NCBI RefSeq assembly: GCF_019578655.1
Contig: NC_063258.1
Location: 496,001-560,000, forward strand
DNA: 64,000 bases
Reading direction: 5' to 3'
From: Ricinus communis
Taxonomy: Eukaryota; Streptophyta; Magnoliopsida; Malpighiales; Euphorbiaceae
Shown: positions 27,501-39,900 of the stretch, one piece after another
Layout: each line of letters starts with the position of its first letter
Position numbering within the stretch: position 1 is the stretch's first letter
Notes under the pieces: generated by a model
What the model was told of the DNA's origin: nothing
Databases searched by the model: none
The model's input: the letters and a program-made list of their open reading frames with translations, nothing else
Made by a program: the position numbers and the translations under genes

Positions 27501-28860
27501 GGGTTAGGAAGGCCATAGTGTCCTTGAATATATAAGTTAATTTCCACATAAAAATAAATTTAATAAAAGTTATTCTTAAACTGTGACATTCTGTGAGTGC
27601 TGCCCAACAATTTTTTTATATAAAACTTCAACAATTAAAAGAATATTAATTGTCAAGAAAAAGGACAAAATTGAAAAGCATAAAGCACAACTTTTTGACT
27701 TCTCTATAGTCTTATATTTAAAATACTATCTAATAATTTAGGCAACTTCTGTATAAATATTTTCTTTTGTTTTTTGAAGCACTAGAAGGACAGGTATCCC
27801 CAGCTAGATGCAATTAAATTTAATAATAAAAATACTTGATTTTTGATAATTTCTGATCCACCAACTATTTATATATTTATATATAAATATAAATATATTT
27901 ATCCAGAGGCTTTTAAAAAATTGTTTCTTCAATTATTTAGGGTGATCAGCAAATAATTAGGGTGAAGTGGAAACAGGGGGAATTAATAAAACAAATAACA
28001 TGTGGACATGTGAGATTGATAAATGGAGAAATGATAAAAGTACGTACCTTTACCTAAAGATTCAGTTGGTCGTGCTTAGATAGGCTGATTTGTTTAAAGA
28101 CAGTTTGGCACTATCACCGTCTGTTTGCAAAGTACAACTCTATCCAATTGGGACAACTATGTGCCATGTGTGGTCATCTTTCATGCATTATTGGTCCCCC
28201 TACTTTTATGCTTACTCTTTTAGTCACTCATTTCTTTTCTCTTCTTCTTCTTCTTTTTTTTTTTTTAAATAATAATAATTTATTGCTTTCCTCTTCTTTC
28301 TAGATTACTTGGGCGTGAAATTATGGTTGTAATCTAGTCTAGTCGAGTCAATTTTATGTCAGATTGGGTCGCAACTCTGTTCGAGAATTCAAAATTTATC
28401 TTGAATCGACTAAATTTTATTCCTTTTGTACTAAAATTCAATTCATTATAGATATGTATAAGAATAAAAAATTTTAATTACATTAAATTAAGATGGATGA
28501 TTACTTATAAAGTTACAGTTTAATTATGGTATAGACCAGTAAATCAAGATTGATTCTAAAAAAAATAACTGAATTGATATTTACTATATTTATATAAAAA
28601 TTAAAATATCTAAACTAAAAAAGTTAAGAATTTAAACAAATAAAACAATGATTTAAGTAAAACTAAAACTTCTATAGTTTAGAGCATTCTATCTATAATA
28701 TTATAATTTACCGTTAAGTTATTAGATTGTATTCAATTAAGATATTATCAATTTTTAAAAGTAATAAACCTAGTTAAACCCATTAAACCACAATCCAAGC
28801 ATCATAATTTTTTTATATTAAAATCACTATGTTCAATCTCCTAGAGATCTAGGTGTATAC
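24545..28860. other. Intergenic AT-rich DNA
   Basis: No gene recognised. A TTTTA microsatellite lies at about 24566-24591. A less AT-rich stretch at 27940-28210 could be promoter-like or low-copy sequence but is not linked to a reading frame. Confidence 0.5.
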
Positions 28861-29625
28861 TTTATTTTTAGTAAATTAGATAAACATTGGAATAAAAAGA
28901 ATTAAGATGGTCAATCACAACATTCATAATAAATACAAAAAGAGTGAATCAAGAAATAAAGAGAATTTTTATTAAAATCCAATTAATAAGCCATTATATT
29001 ACATTCTTCACTATAGTAAAAGTGTTCAATTACTCACCATAGATAAATAATAAATGCAAGAGTACAATAAAGAGGTTACAAGTAGGATTAAAAGCTAGAG
29101 AAATTACTATTTTAATCTCCAATAGATTTGTAAAATCTTCCTTTAATTTTGTAGCACTTTTTACTTTCTATCTTTAAAATTATCTCTGAATGCCTAACAC
29201 TCAACTGAAGCGAATTGGTTGAAGACAACATTTTCTCCTCAACCTCAATCGATGCCAATCTACCAAACAATTAAAACCAGTTGTAGAACTAGTTGAGAAA
29301 ATCAGCTTTTCTTCCATTTTCCTTCGTCAGTCAGTGCTAGTCACTCTTTTACCATAGCCATTCACAAACCAGTTGACCTTGATATTCGTTTAAGAACTCT
29401 TCAATTGTGCTCTAGTTTGGTTTAACCTTACTTCAATCTCGGTCTATGAAATTCTGAATTCTGCTTTCAACTCTCCCTTTCTTTTTGCAATTTCCACTTA
29501 AAAACAACAAATAAAAAAAATTAAGGAATATCTATAACTAAGCACCAAATTTATAAGTGTAAATACTAATAGTTTAACATCAAAATCATACTTAAAAATA
29601 TACTCATAAATTGGTATTATCAATA
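28860..29625 (-). repeat. Antisense LTR-like sequence
   Basis: The layout matches the reverse strand of long plant LTRs. There is a run of short A-rich phrases with GTTACAAGTAGGATTAAAAGC near 29076, then a CCAGTTG-containing block (29275-29370), then a T-rich to A-rich transition ending near 29620. It resembles 40770-42060 in style. No internal coding region is attached. Boundaries are approximate. Confidence 0.3.
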
Positions 29626-29627
29626 AA

Positions 29628-30545
29628 ATGAGCTCGAACTCAAGCTCAATTGATATTTATTATCAAGTAGAATATTTTTTGAACTATATGAAAACTAATA
29701 TCTGATTAAGCTCATAAGTTATTTGAGTTTAATGTTATAATACTCAAACTTAGCTTGACTCTTAGTTGAAACTATTCATAACTCGACCTTAACTAGAATT
29801 TGAGTTTTTACTTAATTGAGTCTAGCTAGATCATTAAAATATTATCTCATCTACATCATTAGGTAAAAACTATGGATAAGATCGAGTTAAGTTAAGTCCA
29901 TATAATCGCTAGCTTTAGCTTGACCAAAATCACTCAAAAACTCGAGGCTCAAAATTTATCTCAACCAAGCATTTGTTTGTATACGCGAGCTTGATTCATC
30001 AGGACATCTGAAATACTTGAGCTTGATTTGGCTCAAATATTACAAATGTATTTACAAATAAAATATTATCAATATTAAATTAAAGCAATGAACTCAAATA
30101 AGCCGGTACTCAAGCTCAAGTTCTTTTCAAATATAATATAAATATCCCCTTTAAAAAATATAATATAAATATATTTTAAATTATATAGAAATTAAATACT
30201 CAATTAATGAGCTACTTAAATCAAGTATTATAATAGTCAAACTCAACTAGCCAAACTCATTATTTAAACTATTTAAGTTCGAATAGTTTCAAGTATTTTG
30301 CGAGTTGGGTACAAGTAGGTCAGTAGTATATTGATTTATTCAGACACACATATGTGTGTGTGTGTATATATATAAGGTATAATTAGATCCAACAGAGTAA
30401 ATAAATATCACACTCAAGCTTGAATTTAAGCTCGACTCTATTAAAGATTTTGAGGTATGAACCTCGATTGGATCGAGCTTTATTATATATCATACTCGAG
30501 CTTGGCATGATTAAACCTCTTAAATGCTCAAGCTCGACCTATGCA
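29628..30545. mobile_element. hAT-like repeat rich in AGCTCGA motifs
   Basis: The left part begins near GAGCTCGAACTCAAGCTC and the right part ends with CTCGAGCTTGG and CAAGCTCGACCTATGCACC. Many GAGCTYGA/CAAGCTC motifs occur in both orientations throughout. Such GAGCTCGA-rich sequences are typical of non-autonomous hAT elements in dicots. Clean inverted termini and an 8-bp duplication were not found. Confidence 0.4.
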
Positions 30546-30936
30546 CCTAATTCTCATCACTTACGGTCTTATCTACTATTTTTTATTTAGTTTAAGATAT
30601 AAAGACAATATTATTACATATATCTCTAAACGAGGATTTGGAGATTGCCCTTTATATTTTTTTTTACTTATGATATGCTCAATCATATTATTTTTTGTGG
30701 TTGTACTAATAAGGAGAATCATAGATTATGACTTTATTTAAAGTTAAATTTAAAGATATTTTTTAATGCAAGTTAAATATGAAGATCATCTTTGATTCTT
30801 CTCTTAAAGTATGACTTGGTCATTAGTTTGATTTTTTCCATAAATTTTGTATTTCTCAAGCCTATCTATAATATGATTACAATCTTTTTTTGTAAGAGCA
30901 ATGAGATTCATTTCATAAAAATAAAAACAAGCCTTG

Positions 30937-32409
30937 CACTATAAGAAACTCTATGTTTAACGACAGATAACATTCGTACTAAATACGGACAGGATAACAA
31001 CAATGTAGCGATGGAAAAAACAAAATAAATACATTTGAGCTTTAATGACGATTTAGCGACGGAATAACGATGACATTTAGTAATGGCTAAAATCCATGGC
31101 TAAATTGATGTTAAATTTGATGCTATATTTTGGCCACGAATTTATCGACGGATTTGAAAACTGTAGTTAAAATATGTCTACATGGATTTTAGCCAATTTT
31201 GGCGACGGATATAGCTATATATTTAGCTACGAGTTTATCAACAGATTAGCGATGAATTTTTTAATTTTTTTATTTCTCGCACTTTTGCTATTTCCCGCTC
31301 TTTTTTCTCTAATTTTAGCGATGATTTTCAAATTTTTTAATTTTTCACTTATTTTTCTTAACTTTAGCGACGAATTAGCTACGATTTAGCAACAAATTTT
31401 TAAATTTTTAGTGCCACACTTTTTGTAATTTCCATTATTTTTGTTGAATTGAGCGACGAGTTTTTTCGTTGCTAATTTTAACCCATTATAGATCACTTCT
31501 CTCCCTTTATTCCTTCATTTTATCTCTAGCATATATTATCTGTTTCTTTCCATTTCTCCTTACTTATTATTAGTATTATTTTTTATGTTCTTTCTTATTT
31601 TCTATCTATATATTCTTTCACTACCATTTTTTTTTTCATTCTTACTCTCTCTATTTTTTTTCACTATTACTTTTTTTTTTCTTTCTCTTCTCATTTTTTC
31701 TTTTATCTTTTTCTTGATATGTCTCCTTCAAATTCTTTATTCTCTTTTCTTCTTTTTTTTTATCATTTGTTTTATTATATTTTCTCTCTTTATTGTTTTT
31801 CTCTATATTTTGTATTGATTTCTCTCTTCATTTAATTTTTCTTTCATTTACCATTATTTTTATTTTTACTTCTATTTTAATTACTTATTCTCCTCTCATT
31901 TATCTCTTCTTCATTTTCTTCTTCTATCATATTACTATATCTGTCCTACTACGGGAGAATTAGATAGAGATTCTAAGAAAAGTCCTTCTTCTTCTTTTTC
32001 GTTATTATTATTATTATTTTTAATTATAAATTAATTGAACATTAAAATCTAAAAAATACCAAAAATTAATTTATAAAACTATTAGACATTAAAATAGAAA
32101 TTATACAAAAGAATTTAATTAATAACATTTAAAAAAATATATTAATTTTTAACGATGGATTTAAAAATAAAAATTTCATTAATTTAACGACGATTAATAT
32201 TTGTTGCTAGATTAAGCTACATATTTCAGTCATAGCTAAATTTAGCTATGAATTTTCCGTAGCTAAATTTAGCGATAGACAACTTTTTTATCGTAAAGAA
32301 ATAACGACAAGTGAAATAGTTATGGAAGAAATCCGTTGATATTTTGGTTTAGCGACGGAATACCCATGGATTTGTCTGTCGCTAAACACAAGTATTTTTT
32401 TGTACTGTG
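30937..32409. mobile_element. Non-autonomous CACTA (En/Spm) element
   Basis: The left end is CACTATAAGAAACTCTATG followed by TTTAACGACAG. The right end, read in reverse, is CACAGTACAAAAAAATAC followed by TTTAGCGACAG. Variants of TAGCGACGGA occur repeatedly in both subterminal regions (for example 31035-31080, 31200-31250 and 32330-32390), a CACTA hallmark. The interior is T-rich and codes for nothing recognisable. The expected 3-bp target duplication is not clear (TTG on the left, GAT on the right), and the right terminus has two extra bases compared with CACTACAAG. Confidence 0.75.
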
Positions 32410-33092
32410 GATTGCTCGAACATTAATGTTTAGACCCAAAATTAAAATTTGGCTCAAGTCTAATTAATTTGTCAAGCACAATCCAGAACTCAACTCCTTG
32501 ATCCATCAACTATTCTCAATCCACAATCCAAGAATTAAGATGGATACATAATTAAATTAACCATATATTTAGTGTGTTGACTTAGAGCCTGTGCAACAAT
32601 CCAGGATCAAATCACATGAAATGTTTTTCTACTTAAGCCCCCTACTAGCATCATAGTTTTCTTTTAAATTTGTTTTAACTTTGGAGTTTCACTAACTCCT
32701 AATCTAAATAATCAAAAGGCATCTCATATGATTAATTCCAACTCTTTACAGATATGCTATCAGCTTTTTCTTATTTTGTTTCAATGTACAATTTGATTCA
32801 TGCACCCGTGTCCCTTATAGTCTTATCATTCTAGAAGCCTGCCAGAAGTTGCTCCTTATCTAAGAATTAAATCTTTACCCTAGTATCCACTTATTGAATC
32901 ACTTCTTCGGACCAGGCTGTCATACGCCCACCAGATTTGCCTATCCTCTGCGTGGACCTGAAAACTTTCCAAGAGGTCACCTATTTGTTACATACCCAGC
33001 TCAAGGTAATCATGGTGAAGTCGTCCTTAGAATTAGAAAAGGAAAGAATCACTAGAGAAATAAGTAGTATTGGCAATATATGCAGAGAAAGA
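32410..33092. other. Intergenic spacer with an open but start-less frame
   Basis: Between the CACTA element and the gypsy LTR. The plus strand is open from 32864 to the stop at 33053-33055 (FFGPGCHTPTRFAY, then GHLFVTYPAQGNHGE). It has no ATG, and it overlaps the antisense 5S-like sequence, so it is probably not coding. Confidence 0.4.
32957..33012 (-). pseudogene. 5S rRNA-derived fragment
   Basis: On the minus strand, GGTGACCTCTTGGAAAGT matches the 5S rRNA internal segment GGTGACCTCCTGGGAAGT with two differences. The sequence just upstream on that strand (CTTGAGC..., up to about 33012) can be loosely aligned with the preceding 5S segment. The 5' half of 5S is absent. It may be a 5S-derived retroposon scrap or part of the adjacent retrotransposon flank. 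Confidence 0.4.
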
Positions 33093-33359
33093 TGTTATGT
33101 ATCATTTAGTTAATTGTCTTGTAGTACTTTGTTAAGGGCCAACTATTATGGTGTGAAACTTGTTATAGATTTTGTTAGCTTATTAGTCATTTTATAGTAT
33201 GCTAGACTGTATAGGAGAGGCATCTGAGAATTAATACAACCTTCTATCCTTACTCTTTCTACGCTCTTATCTTTCTCTCCTTCCTTTCTCCTTTTTCTTT
33301 TCTAACCTACATTCTTCTTTTTCTACTATAATCTATGCAAACTACTGAGGTACGCAACA
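33093..33359 (+). repeat. Candidate 5' LTR of the gypsy element
   Basis: Begins TGTTATGTATC and ends GCAACA, obeying the TG...CA rule, one base before the primer-binding site. It contains a promoter/leader-like stretch (GTATAGGAGAGGCATCTGAG) and a C/T-rich U5. The 5' limit is inferred because there is no second LTR to compare. Confidence 0.5.
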
Positions 33360-33360
33360 A

Positions 33361-33372
33361 TGGTATCAGAGC
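33361..33372 (+). other. Primer-binding site (initiator Met-tRNA)
   Basis: TGGTATCAGAGC, complementary to the 3' end of plant initiator Met-tRNA, the usual start of minus-strand synthesis for plant LTR elements. Confidence 0.85.
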
Positions 33373-33410
33373 AGTTTAATTCTGACTTGACCTTAGTTAT
33401 TATTGCACAA

Positions 33411-33980
33411 ATGGCCAGAAAAAATAAAGCTATAGTGAACCTCAATGCTATACTATCACCACCTCCATAAAACCTTGAAGAAAGAATTACCATGATAGAT
33501 CAATGTAACCAGGAATTTATAAAAGAAGGCTATAGCCATCTGGATATGCATAACAAGCAACTTCAAGATAACTACTCTTCTCAGTTAGTTATGCAATCCA
33601 AGCCACATCAACTGGTAGAGATGATGAAGATCTTCTCCTGTAAACCTCCAACTCTCAATACGTCTGCAGCTTCCTCTTCACACCCAAGGAAAGTGAAAGA
33701 AGGAGTGAATCCATTAAGTAAGGGTCTATTACCCACTCCTGGTGGATCTAACATGGCTAATGATCTCAACACCTCGGGTGCTTCCAGCAACAATATTTTT
33801 CTCAATACTAAGATGCCTAAGCTGGATTTGCCTACATTTGAAGGTAGCAACCCGAGAACATCGATTTAAAAATGCGAAAAGTACTTTTAGCTATACAATA
33901 TACCCAAGGAGCAGAAACCAAATTTAGCTAACCTATACTAGGAGTCAACCAGAACTCAGGAAGAGAATTATAACATCTTC
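33411..33980 (+). pseudogene. Ty3/gypsy gag remnant
   Basis: The frame starts at ATG 33411 (MARKNKAIVNLN) and meets a stop near 33468. It then continues open from 33492 to 33869, with NTKMPKLDLPTFEGSNPR near its end, the conserved entry to the gypsy gag core (usually followed by W-x-R-x-CE-KYF). After the stop at 33867-33869 the same frame reads KCEKYF and YNIPKEQKPNLANLY before decaying. The zinc-knuckle end of gag is missing. Gag would form the particle that packages the element RNA. Confidence 0.72.
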
Positions 33981-33984
33981 ACAT

Positions 33985-35103
33985 TATTCTTCCATTAGAG
34001 GACACTCAGGAATGCTGGGCAGCTATAACAGGGTAAAGCCTCATTTTTTTGGCATGGCATGAAGAATGAGGTATATCAATGGTTAGCTAGTTTGGAAGTG
34101 TGTCAAAGATGAAAAAGGAAGAATGTCAAGTATCCTGGGTTATTGCAGCCTTTACTAGTGCCAACTTAAGCATGACAGTCCTTTTCAATGGGTTTTATTG
34201 AACAGCTCCCCAAGGCAAAGGCCAAGGACACTATTATGGTGATAGTAGACCGATCCACCAAGTATGCCCATTTCTTATCTCTAGCACATTCATTCATAGC
34301 ATAAAAAGTTGATGACCTATTCCTTAGAAACATATACAAGCTACTTGGATTTCTAAAGAATTTCATTTTTGACAGGGATAAGATATTCACCAGTCTCTTT
34401 TGGTAGGAATTATTTAAGTCTATTGGAGTCCAACCCAATTTGAGTTCTTCTCATCACCCTCAGTTAGATGGTTAGACGGAATAGTGAATAGGTGTCTGGA
34501 GAATTACCTTAGATGTATGTGCTACTAGAAACCAAAGGCTTAGAGTAAGTTTTTAGCATTAGCTAAGTGGTAGTAAAACACTAACTACCACAACAGCATT
34601 AAGATGACACCTTTCAAAGCATTATATGGATTCAAGCTAGAGCAACTACTCTTGTTGAATGATTTTGATACTCTAGCTGTGCAGTAGAAGAGATACTTGT
34701 GGGAAGACAACACATGGTTCAACTACTAAGGGACTAATTGATATTAGCCCAAAATAAAGCTAAACAAGATGCATACCAACATAGGAGTGACAGAGAATAT
34801 CAAGTTAGAGATATGGTGTTTCTAAAGTTACAAGCATACAAGCAGAATTCAATTGCTATAAGAAAGAGCCTAAAGTTATCTACTAAATATTTTGGGCTTT
34901 ATAAGATGTTGGACAAGGTTGAGGCAGTAGTCTATAGATTGGAGCTACCAGAAGGTTCACAGGTGCATCTAGTTTTTCATGTGTCACTTTTGAAGAAGCA
35001 GATTGGCACTACTCAATCCATTTGTACTAAACTACCCAAGTTGCATACTAGTGGTGAATTCAAAATAAGGGGCAGACTATTACTCAATCCATATTGTTAT
35101 TAA
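33985..35103 (+). pseudogene. Ty3/gypsy integrase remnant
   Basis: Opens with GHSGMLGSYNRVKPHFF and, in another frame, YQWLASLEVCQR, the zinc-binding N-terminus. Then GFIEQLPKAKAKDTIMVI, VDRSTKYAHFLSLAHSF, FDRDKIFTSLFW and SSSHHPQLDG give the catalytic core (first Asp replaced in MDFI by MGFI; second Asp kept in FDRDKIF). The C-terminal part at 34738-35103 has YQVRDMVFLKLQAY, KYFGLYKMLDKVEAVVY and VFHVSLLKKQIG. About eight in-frame stops break it. It inserted cDNA into the genome in the intact element; this copy cannot. Confidence 0.8.
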
Positions 35104-35109
35104 TGGAAA

Positions 35110-35690
35110 CAATGATGAAATAAAAAAAATAGTCGCTTGTTCTATTTCTTTCTTATTTTCTTATTTTTCATCAAAATTTCATCTTTTTGCCCACTGCGAG
35201 CGAAATTTCCACCAATCGCTGAGATGCGATGGTCTTTTTTTCATCTTCTTTTGTTATTAATTAGTTTTATAAATAAATGTTAGTGATGTTCTTTAAGAGA
35301 ATTATGGTCCTCCATTATGAGGATTTTGAATTCTTTTTTTATAGGAGTTTTATAGTACCTTATTTCGGGAGTGTTGAGTTCTTCCTCTATAGAGATTGTG
35401 AAGAGAAAAAAAAGATTAAATATGACATTCAAATAATGGGCTCGTTAAAAGATATCTATAAAGTCGATATGTGGCTTAATACCGTTGAATGAAGCGTTCT
35501 TCCTGCAAAATTGCAATCTACTACTCTATCAACAAGATTGATGATTGTTAGAAGTAAATTTCTTTACATGTACTTCTTAATTTTGATATTTATTTTTTTT
35601 CTCTTATATCAAAATATATTTATCAATCATCATTAATGGAATTTCCATATTTCTTCTAAAAAGAAAAATCAAAGTCATATTGGTAGCATT
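35110..35690. other. Spacer between gypsy and copia elements
   Basis: An AT-rich stretch with an open frame at 35277-35492 of no recognised family. No LTR copy of the gypsy element is visible here. Confidence 0.45.
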
Positions 35691-35900
35691 TGTTAGCAGA
35701 TATTACTCCTTGATACTTGGAAGACTATATTCAAAGTTATTTCTATGTTTGTTAATATTCTTGCTATATTAGTTCTATTACTTAGCTAGTTTGGTTACAA
35801 CAACTCAGTTAGTTTAGCTAAATCTGTTACAAATCATTTGTATAAATTGTTACACTTTGGATCAATAAAAGGCAACTCATCCTTCTAATATTAGTGTTCA
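35691..35900 (+). repeat. Copia 5' LTR
   Basis: TGTTAGCAGATATTACTCC to AGTGTTCA, 210 bp, TG...CA ends. It carries the element promoter; a TATA-like TTGTATAAATTG lies near 35839. Confidence 0.93.
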
Positions 35901-35902
35901 CA

Positions 35903-35914
35903 TGGTATCAGAGC
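35903..35914 (+). other. Copia primer-binding site
   Basis: TGGTATCAGAGC two bases after the 5' LTR, complementary to initiator Met-tRNA. Confidence 0.9.
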
Positions 35915-35977
35915 ATTAAGTTTTTCTTCCCCTTCTTTTATTCTTTTCTTTCCTTCTCTTCTGCCCATACCCAACTC

Positions 35978-36945
35978 ATGGTAAACAATCATAATCCAAA
36001 TACCACCATACAAAACAAAAATGAACCTCACAATACACTTATATTTATCAATGTCGTTGCTCAAGCCCCATTAAAACTCACCTCAAAAAATTATCTAGCC
36101 TAGAAATTACAGTTCCAGACCTTGTTCGTTAGATATGATCTTCTTGGTTATATTGATGGGTCCAAACCATGTCCTCCTATAACAATTCAAATTAATGATC
36201 AACCAACACCAAATCCAACCTACACTCTTTGGGTTCGTCAACATCAGCTGATCTTGAATGCAATTGTAGGCTCCCTTTCCCCTACAATTATTCCATTTGT
36301 TGCCAATAGCAAAACATCACAGCAAGCATGGACCATCTTAGCCAACACCTATGCAAAACCGTCTTGAGGACAGATTAAGCAAATTAAACACTAGCTCAAA
36401 CAGATGACTAAAGGATCTTACACGGTGACTGAATTTCTTCAAAAAGCCAAAGCATAAACTTTCAACTTGCTCTATTGGGATTACCCTATGATGAAGAAGA
36501 TCTCACAGATTTAATTTTAGAAGGACCTGGGGATGATTACAAAGAGTTATCCAGAGCAGCGCAAGCATGGGACACTTCCATCAAATTTAAAGAACTACAT
36601 AAAAAGTTGCTCAATTATGAAGCCATATTGGAAAAATCAAAGCTGAAGATAGCATTCCCTATCACTGTCCATGTTGCAACTCAATCAAATGGTACAGAAA
36701 ATTGGCATTCTACCACCCATCCAAACAACAACTTAATGCCTTCCTGCAATATTGGGTTGTCACCAAATAACACCACCACCCGCACTCAAAAGTCTTACCT
36801 TGGTTACTGTCAATTGTGTCGAATTCAAGGACACATTGTAAAGAGATGCCCATCTTACAAGCTCCAACCTATTTCATCAAATATAAGACCACCATGGCAA
36901 GCAAAAGCTCACTATGCAGCCACTTCCTCACCAAATCAGAATTAG
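35978..36945 (+). pseudogene. Copia gag remnant with CCHC zinc knuckle
   Basis: Starts at ATG 35978 (MVNNHNPNTTIQNKN). It continues through a stop at 36101-36103 into LFVRYDLLGYIDGSKPCP and YTLWVRQHQLILNAIVG, typical copia gag. A stop at 36365-36367 and a frameshift near 36450 follow. The last block at 36475-36945 has LPYDEEDLTDLILEGPGDDY and the knuckle CQLCRIQGHIVKRC (C-x2-C-x4-H-x4-C, all four ligands present). Gag forms the cytoplasmic particle. Confidence 0.85.
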
Positions 36946-39900
36946 CTTTTAGACAGTAGTGCTTCTCATCATGTCACAGCTAACTTTGAAAATCTTTCTC
37001 TTCACACACCGTACAATGGAAATGAGGAGTGGTGACAGGTCATAATTACAAATCACACATACTAGTTCTACTACTCTTAACTCTTCCTATAATTCTTTTC
37101 ATTTAGAAAATGTGTTGTGTGTACCTTCCATGAAACAGAATTTGATCTCTATATATTAGTTCTGCAATTCAAACAACACTTCCATTGAGTTCTTACCTAA
37201 TTCTTTTATTGTGAAGGATCTCAAAACATGGAAATTGTTGATGAGGGGACCAACTAAAGATGGTGTCTACGAGTGGCCAAACACTAAGCCTCTAATTTCC
37301 TTCTCTAGTGTCAAAACTGCACCTTGCATGTGACATCTGCGGTTAGGTCATCCATCAATGTCAAATTTAAACCATATGATATTTGTCAATAATTTAAGTG
37401 TCTTTTCTTCTTCCAAAACTAGTACTTATTGTCATTCCTGTCTTTCAAATAAAAATCGAAAACTTCCTTTTGCAACCTCTACTATCACTTCCACTCATCC
37501 TTTGCAGGTTATATATTATGATGTTTGGACTTCACCAATTCACTCTATTGATGGATATAAATATTATGTGATTTTTGTAGACCACTTTACCAAATATGCC
37601 TGGTATTACCCTTTAAAACAAAAATATGAGGTAAAAGAAATTTTTCAACGATATAAAATTATTATGGAAAAATACTTTGGCCAAACCATTAAAACATTTT
37701 ACTCTAATAATGCAAGAGAGTTCATTGCATTAAAAAGCTTTCTATCTCAAAATGGCATTGAACATCTCACAACTCCACCACACATACTTGAACACAATGG
37801 TTTATCCGAAAGAAAACATCTACACATTATGCAAACTGGTTTATCTTTGTTAACTCATGCATTTATTCCATTATAATACTGGTCGTATACCTTCTCCACT
37901 GCTATGTATTTAATAATGAGCACTCCCACTTTGCAAAATCAATCGCCATATATGACAGGATATTTAATCACAGTCCTAATTTTTCTAAACTTAAAATTTT
38001 TAGATGTCTATGCTACCCGTGGCTTAAACCATATACAACACATAAACTGGACTCCAACTCAAAATCTTATGTTTTTATTGGTTACTCCAGTTCACAAAGT
38101 GCATATCTCTGTCTAGATACTCAAAATTCTAAAATCTATACTTCTAGACATGTTAGGTTCATTGAGTCAGTATTCCCATTTAAACACCTTCATCCTGAAG
38201 AGTCACGACCTCACTCAAATTCATTCACAACTCGGATACCACAACCGATACAAATATCGATTCCCTCTCCACCTTTACCACTCGAAACATCATCTACAGT
38301 CCAAACTCCACAGTAATCTCCTGCTCCACCACCATCCCAAGCTTCCATGCAACCTGCTAGTACTAATCATACTATAGTAACTCGAGCTCGCAATAATATA
38401 CATAAACCCATGCGCAAAATGAACTTGCTTGCTCAGTTATCTGAATCTAAAGATATTGAACCAAACATTATCACCCAAGCTTTAAAAGATCATGACTGGC
38501 GCACAACAATATCGACTGAATTTGATGCACTTGTTAAAAATGGCACATGGGAGCTTGTTCCACCCAATTCTGCACACAATTTGGTGGGTTGTAAGTGGAT
38601 TTTTCGTATTAAAAGAAAGCCTAATGGTTCTGTCACTAGGTATAATGCTCCCTAGTAGCCAAAGTGTTCCACCAACGCCCAGGACTTGATCTTCACGATA
38701 CATTTAGCTCAGTTATGAAACCAACAACTGTTCGATTTCTACTTAGCTTAGCCGTAAGCAAGGAGTGGATGTTGCGGCAACTTGATGTTAATAATGTCTT
38801 TCTAGAAGGCTCTTTATATGATGATGTATACATGAAACAACCCTAAGGTTTTATTGACAGAGATAAGTTTGATCATGTATGCAAACTTCGAAAGGCCATT
38901 TACGGACTTAAATAAGCCCTAAGGGCTTGGTATCAGGAATTATGTAATTTTTTACTTAAGTCTGGGTTCAAGAATTATGTTGTTGATACCTCCCTCTTTA
39001 TATACTTTGATGGTCATCATGTTTTGTAGTTTATTGTTTATGTTGATGACATAATTCTCACAGGGGATCATATTCCACTGAAAATTGACTTTGTGTTTTA
39101 GCCAGAAAATTTTCACCGAAGGATCTTGGGGAGTTATTTACTTCCGAGGTGTAGAAGCTATATTCAATAGCAACGGCCTTATCCTGTCTCAAAGAAGGTA
39201 CATCATTGAATTACTCAAGAAAATAAAGATGCTTGAGGCAAAAGCTGTTCAAACCCCTCTCTCTCCTACCATTCAGCTCTCCCTTTGTTCTGATACTCCA
39301 TTAGCTAACTCTACTGAGTATCGAGCCGTGGTTGGTAGCCTTCAGTATCTACTGCTCAGTCGACCCGATATTACTTTATTTGTCAACTGCTTATCTCAAT
39401 ACATGCATCGGCCCACATCTGATATTGGAATTATGTTAAAAGGCTATTACATTATCTTCTTAGCACTATAAACGATGGCTTACAGCTAAACAAGTCATCT
39501 TCACTTAACCTCCATGCTTTTGCAGATGCAGATTGGAAGGGGGGGGGTAACCGAAATGATTAATCATCCACTGGTGACTATATAGTTTATCTCAATAAGA
39601 ATCTCATCTTCTAGAGTTCTAAAAAGCAAGGGACAGTAGCTCGATCATCCACAGAAGCTGAATATCGGTCTATTGCTAACACCGCTGCTGAATTTAGCTA
39701 GATTTGTTCTCTTTTGATTGAGCTGGATATTCTCATTCCGCATTGTCTAGTGATTTATTGTGATAAAGTTAGTGCCACTCAACTGTGCTCGAATCCTATC
39801 TTTCACTCTCGCATGAAACATATGGCACTTGACTTCCATTTCATTAGTGAAAAAGTGCAGAGTGGTAAGCTGAGAGTTGCGCATGTCTCTTCTTCAGATC

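Larger units (their letters stand above)
33093..35105 (+). mobile_element. Internally deleted Ty3/gypsy retrotransposon
   Basis: Order: candidate 5' LTR (33093-33359), primer-binding site TGGTATCAGAGC (33361), gag start (33411), then an abrupt passage to the integrase zinc finger near 33985, integrase core, and integrase C-terminal region ending at 35103. Protease, reverse transcriptase and RNase H are missing. No matching 3' LTR was found before the copia element at 35691. Confidence 0.8.

Noticed and set aside
31174..31818. Two plus-strand ORFs rich in Phe, Leu and Ile that look like membrane proteins.
   Set aside because: They are translations of T-rich DNA inside the CACTA element and show no domain.
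32907..32927. TCGGACCAGGCT looks like the start of miR166.
   Set aside because: Only the first 12 bases match. The nearby partial complement (GCGTGGACCTGA) gives an 11-pair stem at most, and miR166 normally lies on the other arm of a much longer foldback.
33608..33850. Minus-strand ORF of 80 codons.
   Set aside because: Shadow of the gypsy gag frame on the opposite strand.
38482..38703. Minus-strand ORF of 73 codons.
   Set aside because: Shadow of the copia reverse-transcriptase region.
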